From Helopsaltes ochotensis (taxonomy: Eukaryota > Chordata > Aves > Passeriformes > Locustellidae), in the NCBI GenBank assembly GCA_013400155.1, contig VXBM01000001.1:2306247-2370246 (forward strand): 64,000 bases of DNA. Direction: 5' to 3'. The translations under genes and the position numbers were made by a program. This document shows, piece by piece, positions 1 through 11,286 of this stretch. Below the pieces are notes generated by a model. That model was not told the origin of the DNA and ran no database searches. It worked only from the letters and a program-made list of their open reading frames with translations. Within the stretch, counting starts at the first letter, position 1. The number at the start of each line of letters is the position of its first letter.

Positions 1-2331
1 AGGGGTTTCCTATGTGTAGGAAGAAACCTCGGGCCAAGCCTGCATTTAACTGGAAGCATTTAGGAGGACCTCAGGAACAGACAGGACAGGCACTGAAAGT
101 GTTCAGCAGAAGCAGGAGCTGGTTTCCAAGGGCACAACACACACACTCAGCTCATCAGTACAGCACATGGTCAAGAGAAAAGTCCTCCAGGTTGAGCTGT
201 GTGAACAGCTGATGTAACACAGCACAGGTGAGGTGGTTTCTCCTATTCACCTCTCTGCAGTGCCTAAGAAAAACCAGACTAAACTAGAGCAGGAAACACT
301 AGACACTTCTGATGCTCTAAATTCAGACAATCCTAAGTTTTTTATATATAAAAAATTCAAGGAATTTGGTCCATTTCCCAGATGCTGCTCTCCTTCAACA
401 GTGGCCACATCCACTTTATCCCTGGTGGGTACAGGATCAAGCAGGCGCAAGTTACTCAATAGCACCAGTTCCAGAACAGCGCAGACTGCCTTAAATTGGG
501 AGATTTATGGTGTCCTGTACGGGGTCAGAGGCAGCTGCAAGCTGACAGTCCCGTGTGCCCCCTGCCCTCAGCAAACAGGCTCAAGTGCCACTCACGGTTG
601 TAAAATCAAGCCAGTGTGGGATCACCCAGGGGTGGCCACACTTTGCCTGACAGTGGATGACAGACGGCACTCCTCTCAGCCATCCTCAGGCCTACAGCCA
701 AAGCCTCCACAGCCCCCATTCTACCCCACCTTTGGGAAGGGAAAAGAAATGAGCAGGTTGGTGACAACAGCCAGGGACACGCAGTATCACAGCTGCAGGG
801 CTCACCCCACCTCTACTGCTGCCTTGGATCATGGCCACAACCTGCTCCTCACAGGGAAGACGGATGCCTGCACAGAGGCATTTGCCTTCTTCCCTTGGTG
901 CTTCCCAGCCCATCTGTGTTTGCATCAAGAGTGACTACCCCACACCCCCTTTCATTTTTAAGTAAAAAACCCTTTTGGATAGGCTCTCTCCCGTGCCAGG
1001 CAGCACAAGGGAAATCTGCTGCCTGTCAGGTTCTTCACAGGCCATCTGAGATAAGCCCCCTGGTCCACAGGGTGAGGGTCCCCTTCATCCCCAGGCACTG
1101 AGGCTAAATGGCTTGTCTGGCTCTCCTGGGGAGAAGAGAATCTCCAGCCCTGTACACCTGAGACCCTCTGGGCCTCAGTCCAAACTGCTATGGAGATGGT
1201 GGAAGAAAGCCCCTTGTGGCAGAAAGACTTGGGGACCTGCTGGGCCCCCAGTGATCCAGCAGCCTTTGAGCTGTGATCCCTGGAAGAGATTACCAGCATG
1301 GTCCCATCAGATCTTGTCCTGCTGCTTCACTGCTCCATTACCCTGGTCTGCAGAACTGGGACCATGTTTAGACTGGTCAGGTACCGAAGTGCTTTCCTTC
1401 AGAGAAGAGCTGATGTGTTTTATGTTCATCAGGGATGTTAAATGGTGCAGATGAAGCATTAGCAGCAGAGATGTGAGCTGGAGCCCTCCCATCCCTTTTC
1501 CCACAGAGCTGAGCGTATCAAGGTGCAGCCACAGGACTACAATACCGAGGAGCAGGAGCCGACAGAGGAACCAGGACACAGAGGCGTCTGTCTCAGTCTG
1601 GCTGGTTTGTTCTTAAACTTTGCCCACCTCCTTCATCCCACACAGAGCTTCCTGGCAGCTGGGAAGAGTGGAGGCAGCTCCTGGAGCAGTTTATACTGAG
1701 ATAAGACAAGAAGCAGATCAGGAAAGGATTTGAGACAGAAGGGGCAGCAGGTGAGGGACTGTGAGACTCTGGGAGGAGTCTGTGCTGCTGTGCAGCAGAG
1801 ACTGGAGAGAGTGCAGCAGGTGCTGAAGGAAGCTCTTCCTCTTCCCCTTGTGACACTCAGCATGGCATCCCCACAACCCAGGGCCATCCCAGCACCGACC
1901 CTTCTCTCTCCCAGGATCTCCCTTGGCATTTCTGCAGGACAGAGCTGGTTCCACCTCCAACTTCCTACCTGCTTTATCATCTCTGTCTAGCCCAGTTCAT
2001 ACCAGAAGTGGTCCACATACACCCCTTTCCTTGCACAGGATGACGAACAGTGGTGTCAGCTCCTGATCCCCACAAGAGATGAAAGCCAGAAGGAGCATCA
2101 GCCTGAAACCTGTCCACTAGCATCCCTTATTTCAGAAAGGTGGAGACAAGAAAAACACCAACCAACAGCTTTAGGGGCAAGCAGTCCAAACTGGGCTGAA
2201 TCGAGACAAGGGCTTTTAGCAAATAGGGAGTTCATAAGAGGAGTCTAGAAGAATTTGGAGTGAGGGGAAGCTAGCAAAACACCCACAAGAGTTTTGCCTA
2301 GAATACCTCTTTCAGGGGGAGCTACCAGTGG

Positions 2332-2351
2332 ATAGTTTCAGGGGAAACTAT
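2332..2351. repeat. Perfect 8-bp inverted repeat with 4-base spacer
   Basis: ATAGTTTC and GAAACTAT are exact reverse complements separated by AGGG. The centre reads TTC-N4-GAA, the spacing preferred by STAT6 dimers. Its function is unknown; a chance palindrome is possible. Confidence 0.5.
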
Positions 2352-4978
2352 GAGGTGCAGAAGCAACCAGGACGTTGCTGTTACTCACAGAGAGAGGCCA
2401 ACAGGCAGGGACAGACAGGACCACAGCGCTAATCCCGACTGATGGAGGAGAGCCGTACCTGCAGCAGCACACAGCAACACTGAGCTGGCCAGAGGGCGAG
2501 GAGAGCTCCTCTCTGCAGGTGCAGAGGGCTCAGACATTCTGCACAGCAGTTTCCTGGGGACTGTGAAAGGGGACAGACAGTGCAGGCAGCAGGATTGAGG
2601 GTTAGCCAAGGGCTGGGGTACACAAAGGAGAGGAGACTGAAGCGCAGGAAGCACTTCCCAATACCTGAACATCTCTCTCTGCTCCAACACCACATGAAGA
2701 AGAGCCAAAATGCACAAACCCCAGAATCCTGTAATGCTTTACAACCATGCCTGGAGGATGCTTGGCCATAAACCAACCTTTCCCGCCCCAAAATAAAGAC
2801 ATGGAGGTTTCCCAGCAAAGCCAGAGGGATACTAGCCCACTCCACCCTCACCCTTCCCAGCCCCACAGCCCAGTGCCCCCAGACCTGCCTGCTGATCCTT
2901 CACTGCAGCTTTAATGGGGCGTTTCAGAAGCAACAGCAGCTCCTCCATGGCTGAGCAACACGGAGCAGCCTGGGGCAGTCCCACTGCTCACCATTAACCT
3001 GCCCCCACCCTCCAAAGGGAAGGAACTTGGTGAAACCCCATTGGGATGTGTTACATGGGAATGACCTTGTCTTCACTACCCACAGCACGAAGGCAGCCCC
3101 AGGGCAAACGAGGAGCAGGAGGGGAGACACAGCCTACTCACAATTAATTCTCTCTATTCAATTACTAGCAGCAAGTCTGAGGCATGTTTTGTGGGTGGTG
3201 GGAACACCAGGCCGGGAGACTGCCCCTGTGTTCTGGTCACAGCCCCCAGGAGCTGTGCCCACCCCTGTGCAGGACCTAACTGGATGATGTGGCCCTCTCT
3301 AGTCACTCTCCAGCAGCCTGCTCTCACAGCTTCGTTTCAGGGAATCAGGCTGAGTCCTCTGCCCTTCACCACCTCCTGTCCCTCCCAGCAGCAGCTTTCT
3401 AGAAACACAACTTTAGCTTCCACGATTTCAGTTTGTGCTCCTGGAATTGCAGGTGTCAATATTGGCTTCACCATCCTCCAGTGGCCACATGCTGGCTCGC
3501 AGGCAGCGATGCTCCTGCAGATCAGAGAAGATAAAGCTGGGCCCTGCTTTCCATCCAGGCTGGGCAATATGGAGGAGAGCTCACCACTCACAACAGCAGG
3601 GCTGCCAGCATAGCAGGGGCAGCCTGGGTGGCTCAGCATGTAGCAGCTTCCTGGCTCCCAGGCAGAGCGGGAGATCATCCTGTCATCCAGGACAGTCCAT
3701 AGATGCACACAAGGATCTTTCAATGGTGTTAAGCATCCCTTGCATTTGGCTCTGTTGAGGCCAGTGCTCTTCTCAGTTCTGCCGTCCCCACCCAGCACAT
3801 GGGGTGAGCCAGGCACATGGGTACTGATCTGGCAGAGCTGAACAAGGCCAAGAGCCTTGTGGAGGGAACTGAAGGGGAGACACATGTTCAGGCCCCATCC
3901 ATCTGCAAGGAGAGAGAACTGGGATGGCTCTGCAGCTACCCAGCTCAGGAAGGGGTCCACACAGAGTCCTTGAGCTAGGCGAGCCAGAAACAAAGACCAA
4001 AGGCTCCCAGTGAGGGCAGTTCACGTGGGATCAACTCAGGGAGAAGATGACATCTCCAGCCCTGCATGATTTAAACTCGAGGCTGAGTATTTTTGTGCAA
4101 TTCTGCTCTGCCTCAAACAGGGGTCAGCAAACAAGCAGCCTGACCAGGAATGGCCATGACAAGTGCACAAGGAAGGGCTGACACCCACAGACGTGTGGAT
4201 GAGGATGTGTGCGCACATGGCACTTGGGCAGCTCCATTCCATTCCTGACCCCCTTGTACAGACCAAACTGCACCTCCAGAACCTGTCCCAAAACGTTCCT
4301 GATTGGCACAACTTCCCCAGCATCACAGCCCCAGCCCAAGCTGGGGTCTCCAGCCACACATCATCAGGCAGGACTGGGAAAGGAGGGGGTCAAAGCCAGG
4401 TTGGGTAGGCAGGGGCTCCACTGGCCACCCAGGAAGGTGGGAGCCATCACTCAATGCCAGGTGTCACTGTTCTGTCTGTGGGATAGGGTCTGTGGCTCCT
4501 TCAGGATCAGGAGTAGCTGAGACAGAGATGCAAAACGCTGTTCCTTTCTTGCCTCAGTTCCCAGCCAGCCCAATCAGGCAATTTGGCTTGGTTTGGGTCC
4601 TCTCAGGAAGAGGACTTCTATGCCCATCCTACAGTGGGGTTAAGCCTAAAACCAACAGCATGGCCTGGGGTGGGGGGGGCGGTCCTGTACGTCGGCTGTA
4701 ACTCTACCTTCGTTTGTTTGCTTACAGCATCCACCCAAAATGCCCGTGTGTGTCTCTGGGCCTCTGTGTCAGTGGCAGCTGAACTGCTGACCCCAGGAGT
4801 TTGCAAAACACCAGGGTTATGGCCCCTTTGACATCCCAGCCCAGCAGAGCCACAGCTCATCCTGACCCTGGCCCCAGGGCACCCCACATGGCCCTGCGAG
4901 AGCTAGGGCTATGGGGAGAGACAGTGGGGCCAGTGGGAATGAGCCTCAAAGGAGTGTTGAGGTGGACACACATGGTAC

Positions 4979-5012
4979 TTGCTGCTGTCCAGGCTTTGCT
5001 GCTGTCCAGGCT
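4979..5012. repeat. 17-bp direct tandem repeat, two copies
   Basis: The unit TTGCTGCTGTCCAGGCT occurs twice back to back with no mismatch (4979-4995 and 4996-5012). It lies in intergenic sequence with no gene attached. Confidence 0.85.
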
Positions 5013-8000
5013 TGGCTGCAGCCCCCCACCTTTCTGTGGACCACCACACCATGGACCTGCCCCAAACACCCTGCTAGTCCTTATCCAAGCCTAGCCCTTC
5101 ATCTTCTGTCAATCCTACAGCACCTGTCCCATGCTGGAGTAGAGACTGGCACAGGAACTGTGCCCCTTGCCAGGTTCCATGCCCAGGCCATGCCTGGTCT
5201 CTGGGCAGCCCTGCAGACCTCTGTGTGTTTTGGGAAGGTGAGGAACATATGGTCACAGCCAAAACAACAGTCAGAGCCTGAAGACAGGCTATAACTGATT
5301 TCTCCCCAGTATCAGCTGTAATAGGGGACTTCCTGCCACCCTGGAGTGTGGCCATGGCATGCACAACCCAAGTTGCCATCATGGTGCAGGCACTGTCTCC
5401 AGGATGGGCAGGAATGGGTCAGGGCTGCAGGGAGTCAGCCTAGGCACAGGTGCAAATGCCCAGGGAGTTCAGATGGGGTTTGAGATCTCTCCAAACATTC
5501 TACTTCCATTTTTTCCCCCAGGAGCCAAAATCCTACCTCCCAACGGCCAAACCCCACTGCTAGACTGTGCTGCCTTCCCCTATGAGCTGAGAATTAGGAG
5601 GTCTAGCAGAACAGACCTGCCACAGAGAAGGTCCCTGTCCCCTTTGCTCTCCTCATGCTCTACTCTGCCCATCAGCAACAACCCTTCCTATTCAGCCCCA
5701 AAAACCTCATGCACTGCAGCTCGGGGGTCTTTGTCTGTCTAGGAGCCTGTCAGGGGAGCAGGAACTGGAAGTATGGAGTAGTGGGAGGTGTCCCACAGGC
5801 CCCATGCAGAGCCTTCACCAGCAAGGGTACCACAGAACAGAAATCCCGCCCATCCAGCCTAGGGCTCTGCCACTGACAATCCCTGAGAGAGTAACTCTGA
5901 GATCCTAAATCCCTTTGGGACACAGCCCATATGCTCCATGCAGGCCCTGTTCCCCTGGATGCCACCAACCTGGCAGGGACCTGTGGCCCACAGTGACAGT
6001 TCTGCCAGTGTCAGGGACAGCCCAGACCAGAGTGATTAGATTTGCACCTCGGAGGGGTCGGAGGGCAGGACACCTGCGACCTTCGGGTATCTCGGCTGCG
6101 GGTGCTGAGCACAGAGCTGCCAACACTGCCCTGGTGTGAGGTGGCTGCGTGGGGAGGCTCAGGAGGGGACGGTGTGGGACAGCTGCAGGGAGCCTCAAAC
6201 CAGGCTGTCTTGAATGGAGCTCTCTGCCACGGCCCAAACATACTCACTTTTAGCAGCTGCTTTAGGTGTCTGTGAGTGTCTGTGAATTTAAACCCACACA
6301 ACCCCTGCTCCAACATTATCCCATGCTCCTCCAGCTGTGCCCTTACTGCAGAACAAAAAGCCACAGCTGCCACAGCAGCACCTTCATGGAAATGGCCCTC
6401 TTATGCATTCTGGGCAGCACTGTGGGACTGGGGGCATGCGTTCACACCACAAGCAGCCACATTATCACAGCCTGCCACCACCCCGGGCATGAGAAAACTC
6501 CTGTGCTGGGATGTGAATCCAGACATCTGCTGTGGAACTGGGAGCTGGAGGAACCTATTCTCCTCCCACTGAACTCTCAGTAGGTGAACAGCCACTAATC
6601 CAAGCTCCCAACAAACTTGAGGTAGCCTGAGGAGGACCCAGTACATGTCTGAGCACCAGCACGCAGGAGATGACACCAGATTTTCCAGCAGAGAAGGCCA
6701 TTCCCACAGAGTGCATCAGCACCATTTCCCATTGCAAGGCATATTGACGGGAAGAGGATGGGAATTACTGACCCTGCTGCTGCCTCTCTTGGTTGCCATC
6801 TCCCTGCAGCTCAGTTCTATCAGGGCCTGCCCTGCCCTGGTGGCTCCCTGAGGCAATAGAAGAGGTACCTGCACCCACTGCCTGGCAGGGTGGAACAGGG
6901 ATGGCACAGTCAGCTAACACTTCAGAGAACAGGACACTCATCACACCCACTACTGGGGTTGTCCCAGCCAGAGGTGGCTCTGCTGGTCCTTTTTCTGGCT
7001 TCTGCTGCCACCACGGTGTCACACGGCTCTCTGCCCTGCTTGCAGAGCTGCTGAACCCTAGGAAAATGAGATGCTGCATCTCCTGGGGTGTCCCCCTTGC
7101 TTTCTTCGAAGCCCAGGAAGCCAGGACTCAGAGAAAAACAGCTTTACCCTGGGATCAGTGTGGGAACAAGCAACAGGGAACTCATGGAGCAGGGGACCAG
7201 CCCCACCTACAGCACAGTCACAGCTGTGCTTCTCAGCCGCTCTGGGGCTGTAGTCTAAGCCACGTAAGAGTTGAAACCCAGCCAGAACTCGGATGGGGCA
7301 TGACCCGCTGGGGCATCACACGGAAAACCACTTCCTGGCCATGCTCAGCAGAGCAGCTTCCCATCCTGCTCCTCCATCCCTGAAAAAGCAACTCAAACAT
7401 GACCTCTGAAATCAGAGCATCCTCTGGGAACTGCTGGCCTGGCCCAGCCACCCAGCAAGAGGAGGCAGCCAAGCCCCAGTCCAGCGAGGCTGCACCTGAG
7501 CCAGGCCCTGCAGCGAGCAGCTCAGACCTCTCACCAGGAGCAGCAGGCTGGTTTGGGAGGGCTGTGGAGCGTATGGCACATGGGTGCACAGCCATGGTGC
7601 TCATTCATTATGAGCTCCACATTAAGCTCCACTACAGCCCCGTTTCTCTGCTGCATGGCTTTGCCAGGGGCAGGGTTACCCACTGGTACCAGAGCAGGGA
7701 GGGATCCATCACCAGCTGTATCAGCATGCAGAGCCCTGAAACAGCTGAGAGGGGGGATGCTCAGAGCAAATCAACTCCCAGAGCAATCCTAGAGCAATCC
7801 TACCTGGACTGGGGCATCACTTGGCTCCCCAGGTACTGACACCTCCACCCCCTGTTGGTGATGGGCTCCACATCCTTACAGGTATCTCCAGCATGGGGAG
7901 CTCACATATGTACATAGAAACAACAATTCAGTTATCCTGTACCCTGTGGAAGACAAGGCAGCCCTCACACCAGGAGCCCCACGCTTCACTCCTGTGCACA

Positions 8001-9129
8001 GAAAGCCTCCTGCCGCCCACCACCACTGAGTATCCCCCAGCCCGGCCATGCCCGAGCCCACCTGCTCTTAGACAGCCCTGTTTGTTTGCCCAAGGTATTT
8101 GCAGCCGGGGGCACCTGCTTTGATACCATCAGCTCCACGAAGGAAGCTGCTCACCTAGCGTGACCCCTGTAATCCCATCCTTCCCCATTAAGTGCCGTGT
8201 GAGCGCATCCCCCCTCCCAACCTCCTGACATTTCAGCATTTATCTCCCTCTCCCCAAGCTGAGCACATTAAGGCTGTGACATTGCTGGGGAGCGGGAAGC
8301 AAACCTCCCAAAGTCACTTAGAAAGGGCTTTGGCAGTACCAACATCCCCCAGCCCCTTTATTGCTCCCTCTGTGTTGAGGGCATCCACTTCCCCCGGCAT
8401 TGCCCTACAGACAGCTCTCGTGGCAAGATCCTGAGCTGAGCTGGTCCTACAGTGGGGTGCACAAGCTTTGTCTCCTCAAGTCTCCTGCCATCATCCTCAT
8501 GTCCCCCATGGTGCCACCTTTGCCCCATGCCAGGACAGTCCTGCCTGTCTCTGTTCCAGCTACCTAGACACCCTGAAGGAACACCAGCAGCCTGAAATAA
8601 TCTCCTTTTACTGCTGAAGAGGCCAAATGCTTCTTCTCATCAGCCAGCATGGCCTCTTCCATGTGAAGCAACAGTGTCACCCTTCCAGGACTGGGCAGTG
8701 CCCATTCTCTCCACTCATCACTCCCCACCAGGCTTGGAACCAGCTGCCTTACCCAACCCTCCCTTCCAAGTGCACCTTGTTAAAAATGGTCTGCTGGCTC
8801 TTGTTCCCCTGGACTCAAGCTGCAATTCCACAGAGCACAAGCACAGTCAAGGTCTGGCAGACAGATTATCCCTGACCCCTTCCAGGTGCACATAGCCAGG
8901 GAAATCTGCAAGATGATGGGGTTCCAGCCCTGGCAGGGGCTGGGCTCTGTCCTAGCACTGTCCAGCCATGGCTCCATCCAAAGCCCAGGACTCCTTTCCC
9001 GTACCATCAGCACAGGGCACTGGTGCGCTGTGCCCACCAATACCTTTCAAATATCCACTGCCCCACCGGGAGGACGCTATTGCTCCCTTTGCCCGGCTCA
9101 GCTGCAGGAATGTCCTACTTCTTACCAAC

Positions 9130-9560
9130 TTCCCGGGGCAACGGGATTTGCCGAGACATCTGACCGCGCCTGTGGGCACAGGCACCGAGGGCCAGCCCCG
9201 GGCACAGGGGACGGCGCGGGGGCACCGCCCCTCCCCGGGGACAGGACCCCTGCCAGCTGCACCCGCCCTCCCGCAGGAAAGGAGCGGCCGGGAGGGATGC
9301 CCTCTGCACCCCGGACTCTGCCGGGGGAGGGAGCCGCGCTCCGGGGCAGCCCCCGCGGGCCGGGCAGCGCGGCGCCCGGTGCCGGCCGCAGAGCCCGCCT
9401 GCCCCCTGGCGGTGCCGCGCCGCCTCTCCGAGCCCCGCATCCTCCCGCCGCGCTGCCGCGGGGGCCGCGCACCCAACAGGGGCTTCGGCTCCCCCGAGCC
9501 GCCTTCCTCCGCTGGTGCCCCCCAGGCTGCTGAGGTCTCGTTCCCCGGGGTTGGGACGCC
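9130..9560. promoter_or_regulatory. Orphan CpG island
   Basis: A sharp block of very GC-rich, CpG-dense sequence stands out from the surrounding moderate-GC DNA. It lies about 1 kb beyond the NPM3 polyadenylation signal. Long open frames run in several frames on both strands, as expected from a scarcity of stop codons in GC-rich DNA, so none is called as a gene. In birds such islands usually mark promoters. Given that all neighbouring genes run leftward, a minus-strand transcript heading into 1-9100 is the natural candidate, but no coding exon supports it. Confidence 0.6.
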
Positions 9561-9572
9561 AGCGGTCTTGGA

Positions 9573-9950
9573 GTCATGGAATTTTTTGGGTTGGAAGGGA
9601 CTTTTAAAGGCCATCTAGTCTAACCCCTCTGCCATGGACAGAGGCACCTTTAACTAGATTAGTTTGCTCAGCGCCCTGTTCCAGCTGATCTTGAATGCTT
9701 TTGGGGATGGGGCATCTACCTCCTTCTCTGGGCAACCCGTGCCAGTGTTTCACCACCCTCATTGCAAAAAGTCTTTCTTCCTTATATTCTATTTAAATCA
9801 ACCCTTTTCGTTTAAAATTATTACCCCTCATCCAACCTCAACAGGCTAAAACATCTGTTCCCATAATTCTTACAAGCCCCCTTTAAGTACTGAAATGCCA
9901 CAAAAAGATCTCCCCAGAGCCAACTCTTCCTCAGTCCTTTTTCCCTTTGC
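9573..9950 (-). mobile_element. CR1 LINE, 3' fragment, antisense
   Basis: The plus strand reads as the reverse complement of the CR1 3' end. It begins with the hallmark segment GGGTTGGAAGGGAC followed by the 'ccatctagtctaacccc' and 'gccatggaca' words. It then passes through the 'gatggggcatctacctccttctctgggcaac' region and the 'agatctccccagagcc' region, all in consensus order. It is diverged and 5'-truncated, as almost all CR1 copies are. The element is the strongest single sign that the genome is avian. It starts within about 15 bp of the end of the CpG island. Confidence 0.9.
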
Positions 9951-10482
9951 TGCAAGGGGCTTTGAAGCCTCCTTCTGAGAGTTAAGCAAGGTTTGTTGGG
10001 GACCAGAAGGTAACAGTGGGTAGGTACAGGTTCCACAGGAATGAAACAAAATCTAGAAAGGAGCCTGAGCTGAGGATCCACCCTGGATTCCCTACATGAG
10101 TCCAGGCTACTGAGAAACTCAACGTCGCAGGGCATCAACAGAGCCAGCACAACAGAAAACTCCATGGTGCTTCTCGGGGACAGCAATATCCAGTGTATCC
10201 AACAAGGAGGACTGGGACAGGCATTGACACATGGGCCAAGAATGCAAGACTGATTGCAGACAAACCAGCAGAGAAACATTGAAGGGCTGCACCAACCACC
10301 ATGGGTGAGAAATGCCACCTGGTTAAAGTGCAGAAAGGATCAAACCCTCTCCAGGTACCCAGACATGAGGGGACACAACCCCTCAGCAAAGGTCACGGCT
10401 CAAACTTGCCCCACTGAAGCATGCAGGGGGAGAACCTGCCAGTCAGCAGTGACCTTTCTTCAGACTTGATGCCTGAGAGATC
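9951..10482. other. Spacer between CR1 and NPM3 3' end
   Basis: No exon or further repeat is recognised here. It contains the probable NPM3 cleavage region at its right end. Confidence 0.5.
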
Positions 10483-10488
10483 TTTATT
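10483..10488 (-). other. NPM3: NPM3 polyadenylation signal
   Basis: A canonical AATAAA on the minus strand lies about 700 nt beyond the NPM3 stop codon. It is the first one met downstream of the gene and is the likely 3' end of the transcript. The implied 3'UTR includes a T-tract on the sense strand (plus-strand A-run near 10956-10972). Confidence 0.65.
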
Positions 10489-11194
10489 GAGTGTAAGAAC
10501 ATTCTTTACAATGCAGATTGACCCAGAACCTCCCCCAAATCAGACAGGCTGTGAGCTCCCACCCCACTGTAATTGTAGTTGAGAACAGAGCCTGGGCCCC
10601 ACTTTCACACCTCCACGTATATAAAAAACACCAAACTGTGAGTAAGCAAAAGCAAACACATTAGAATCAGTGAAAGTGCCTGCCCCACAGCTGGCTTTAC
10701 ATCCATCTGCTGGAGAATGGGCCAGGACTGAGTATTCCACAGGGAAAGGGGTGCACAGAGCAGAGGTCCAGGACAGCAAAAAGGCACAGGGTAAGGATCA
10801 CCTCCTCCATCCCCAACTCCCAGAACAGGGACTGGGGAAGACGGGATATACCAGCAGCATCCATCCAGTTTTGGGATCATCCTCCCAGGGCTGTGAGAAA
10901 GGAGACACCTCAGTGCTGGGAGCAGCCCCTGCTCCCCAAAAAGTTAAAACAGCATTAAAAAAAAAAAAAAAAGGCAGCAAATGTTGAGGTCCTGGCAACA
11001 GGTGTCCAAGGTAAAAACCATCCAGGGAGAGCAGTCCCAGTGAGTACCTAGAGGAAGAACCAAGCTGAGACCAGCAGATTTCAGCAGCATGTTCCACCCA
11101 CACTTGCCACACCAGTATCACAGCCACCCAGATCCTTCCTCCAAGGGAGCCTGGCCCCTCACCTTGCCTGGAGACAAGTTACTGCTTCTTCCTC

Positions 11195-11286
11195 CTACTT
11201 CTTGGCTGGCATAACAGGAGGAAGCTCCTTCTCATCCTCCTCAGACAAGTCATCATCATCCTCAAAGGAAGCATCTTCCCTGTGCA
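11195..11286 (-). CDS. NPM3: NPM3 coding exon 5 with stop codon
   Basis: It encodes the acidic tail and PAKK, then TAG. The acceptor TGTCCCAG|TGCACAG is chosen because it alone keeps the acidic frame. The next AG, six bases further on, would read a basic nonsense frame. Confidence 0.82.

Larger units (their letters stand above)
1..9100. other. Intergenic stretch, no gene recognised
   Basis: I read both strands here and found no exon of a known family. Open frames are scattered, unrelated to any protein I recognise, and lack flanking splice signals that join into a gene. In human, FGF8 lies immediately beyond NPM3, but none of its conserved coding segments (for example the heparin-binding core or the basic C-terminus) can be seen on the minus strand. 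The stretch is moderately GC-rich single-copy sequence with small direct repeats and one hairpin, listed separately. Confidence 0.6.

Noticed and set aside
3337..3993. 218-codon open frame on the minus strand
   Set aside because: The peptide has no recognisable domain, an odd Cys/Trp/Pro-rich composition and no flanking splice structure. It is probably chance in moderate-GC DNA.
1..9100. FGF8 exons expected from human gene order
   Set aside because: None of the conserved FGF8 segments could be found on either strand, so the gene is not called.
8886..9618. Several overlapping 150-220-codon frames on both strands
   Set aside because: They lie in a CpG island, where stop codons are rare. Their Pro/Arg/Gly composition simply reflects GC content.
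11280..11286. Acceptor GTGCACAG for NPM3 exon 5
   Set aside because: It shifts the frame away from the acidic tail and PAKK ending. The AG six bases earlier keeps the family frame.
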